Source: Candidatus Thorarchaeota archaeon
GTDB taxonomy: Archaea; Asgardarchaeota; Thorarchaeia; Thorarchaeales; Thorarchaeaceae
Reading direction: 5' to 3'
DNA: 7,211 nucleotides
Assembly (NCBI GenBank): GCA_016841005.1
Contig: JAEORG010000218.1
Span: 1 to 7,211 of the forward strand
Positions 6,962 through 7,211 of this stretch are shown piece by piece (position 1 is the first letter of the stretch; every line of letters starts with the position of its first letter). A model generated the notes under the pieces. That model was given only the letters and a program-made list of their open reading frames with translations, was not told the origin of the DNA and searched no databases. The position numbers and the translations under genes are program-made.

Positions 6962-6965
6962 CATC

Positions 6966-7211
6966 CTATTTTTTTAGTTCATCAAGCAGTTGCTTTGCTC
7001 GCTCCACCTTGACATTCTTCTCTCTAACAAGAATTTCAGCAACTCTTTCGATAAGTTCTCCTTTAGCTCCTGCAGTTGCAGCCACGTTACGTGCATGGAG
7101 TGCCATATGTCCTTGTTGAATACCCTCTGATGCAAGTGCTCTCAATGCAGCAAGGTTCTGAGCCAATCCCACTGATGCAATAACATGACCAAGCTCTACA
7201 GCTGTTTCAAC
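6966..7211 (-). CDS. Class II HMG-CoA reductase, C-terminal 81 residues (N-terminus beyond the window)
   Basis: HMG-CoA reductase reduces HMG-CoA to mevalonate, the committed step toward archaeal isoprenoid lipids in the cytoplasm. The frame stays open from the stop at 6966 to the window edge, so the gene continues to the right. The visible part holds ELGHVIASVGLAQNLAALRA, then EGIQQGHMALHARNVA and AGA. The His of GHM aligns with the catalytic histidine of the family (H381 in Pseudomonas mevalonii, H866 in human). The LAQNLAALRAL and GIQ-GHM-LHARN wording is that of class II (bacterial-type) enzymes, not the class I form with KSHMIHNR found in eukaryotes and many archaea. A charged helical tail ending LLDELKK closes the protein. 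An internal GTG at 7172 is not the start, since conserved sequence precedes it. Direction (biosynthetic or degradative) and cofactor preference cannot be told from this part. Confidence 0.9.
   Translation of the reverse strand, partial: VETAVELGHVIASVGLAQNLAALRALASEGIQQGHMALHARNVAATAGAKGELIERVAEILVREKNVKVERAKQLLDELKK
6969..6975 (+). terminator. Oligo-T transcription terminator after the methyltransferase gene
   Basis: A run of seven T residues starts 7 bases after the methyltransferase stop codon. Archaeal RNA polymerase terminates at such U-tracts without needing a hairpin. The run lies inside the last codons (two lysine AAA codons) of the convergent reductase gene, so it also serves as coding sequence on the other strand. 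Confidence 0.4.

Overview
The window looks archaeal, probably from an Asgard (Thorarchaeota-like) or related lineage. The archaeal signals are an Nre-type DNA repair protein, TTTATA-type TATA boxes about 27 bp upstream of start codons that lack a clear Shine-Dalgarno site (leaderless style), an oligo-T run after a stop codon instead of a hairpin terminator, and large lineage-specific helical-repeat proteins with eukaryote-like flavour. The phylum is an inference; no rRNA or tRNA gene is present to anchor it.

There are seven protein genes, the first and last cut by the window edges. From left to right: a divergent Nre-like protein (-, C-terminus missing); a polytopic membrane protein resembling GT-C glycosyltransferases (+); a long-form AlaX alanyl-tRNA editing protein (-); a TPR/SNAP-like alpha-solenoid protein with beta-sandwich domains at its C-terminus (+); a shorter TPR/SNAP-like alpha-solenoid protein (-); a small membrane-anchored SAM-dependent methyltransferase of the FAM173 (ANTKMT/ATPSCKMT) type (+); and the C-terminus of a class II HMG-CoA reductase (-).

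The layout is unusual. All seven genes alternate in strand (- + - + - + -), so none shares an operon with its neighbour. Convergent pairs have their stop codons 10, 14 and 4 bp apart, while divergent pairs are separated by 218, 82 and 298 bp that must hold the promoters. The genes serve different processes: DNA repair, surface glycosylation, translation quality control, possible trafficking or scaffolding, protein methylation and isoprenoid lipid synthesis. The only pair that looks functionally related is the two helical-repeat proteins, which face each other tail to tail.

No CRISPR array, mobile element, tRNA or rRNA was seen. The observations most worth following up are the pair of alpha-solenoid proteins, the archaeal FAM173-like methyltransferase, the Nre-like protein without a zinc-binding N-terminus, and a 20-bp palindrome just upstream of the shorter solenoid gene.
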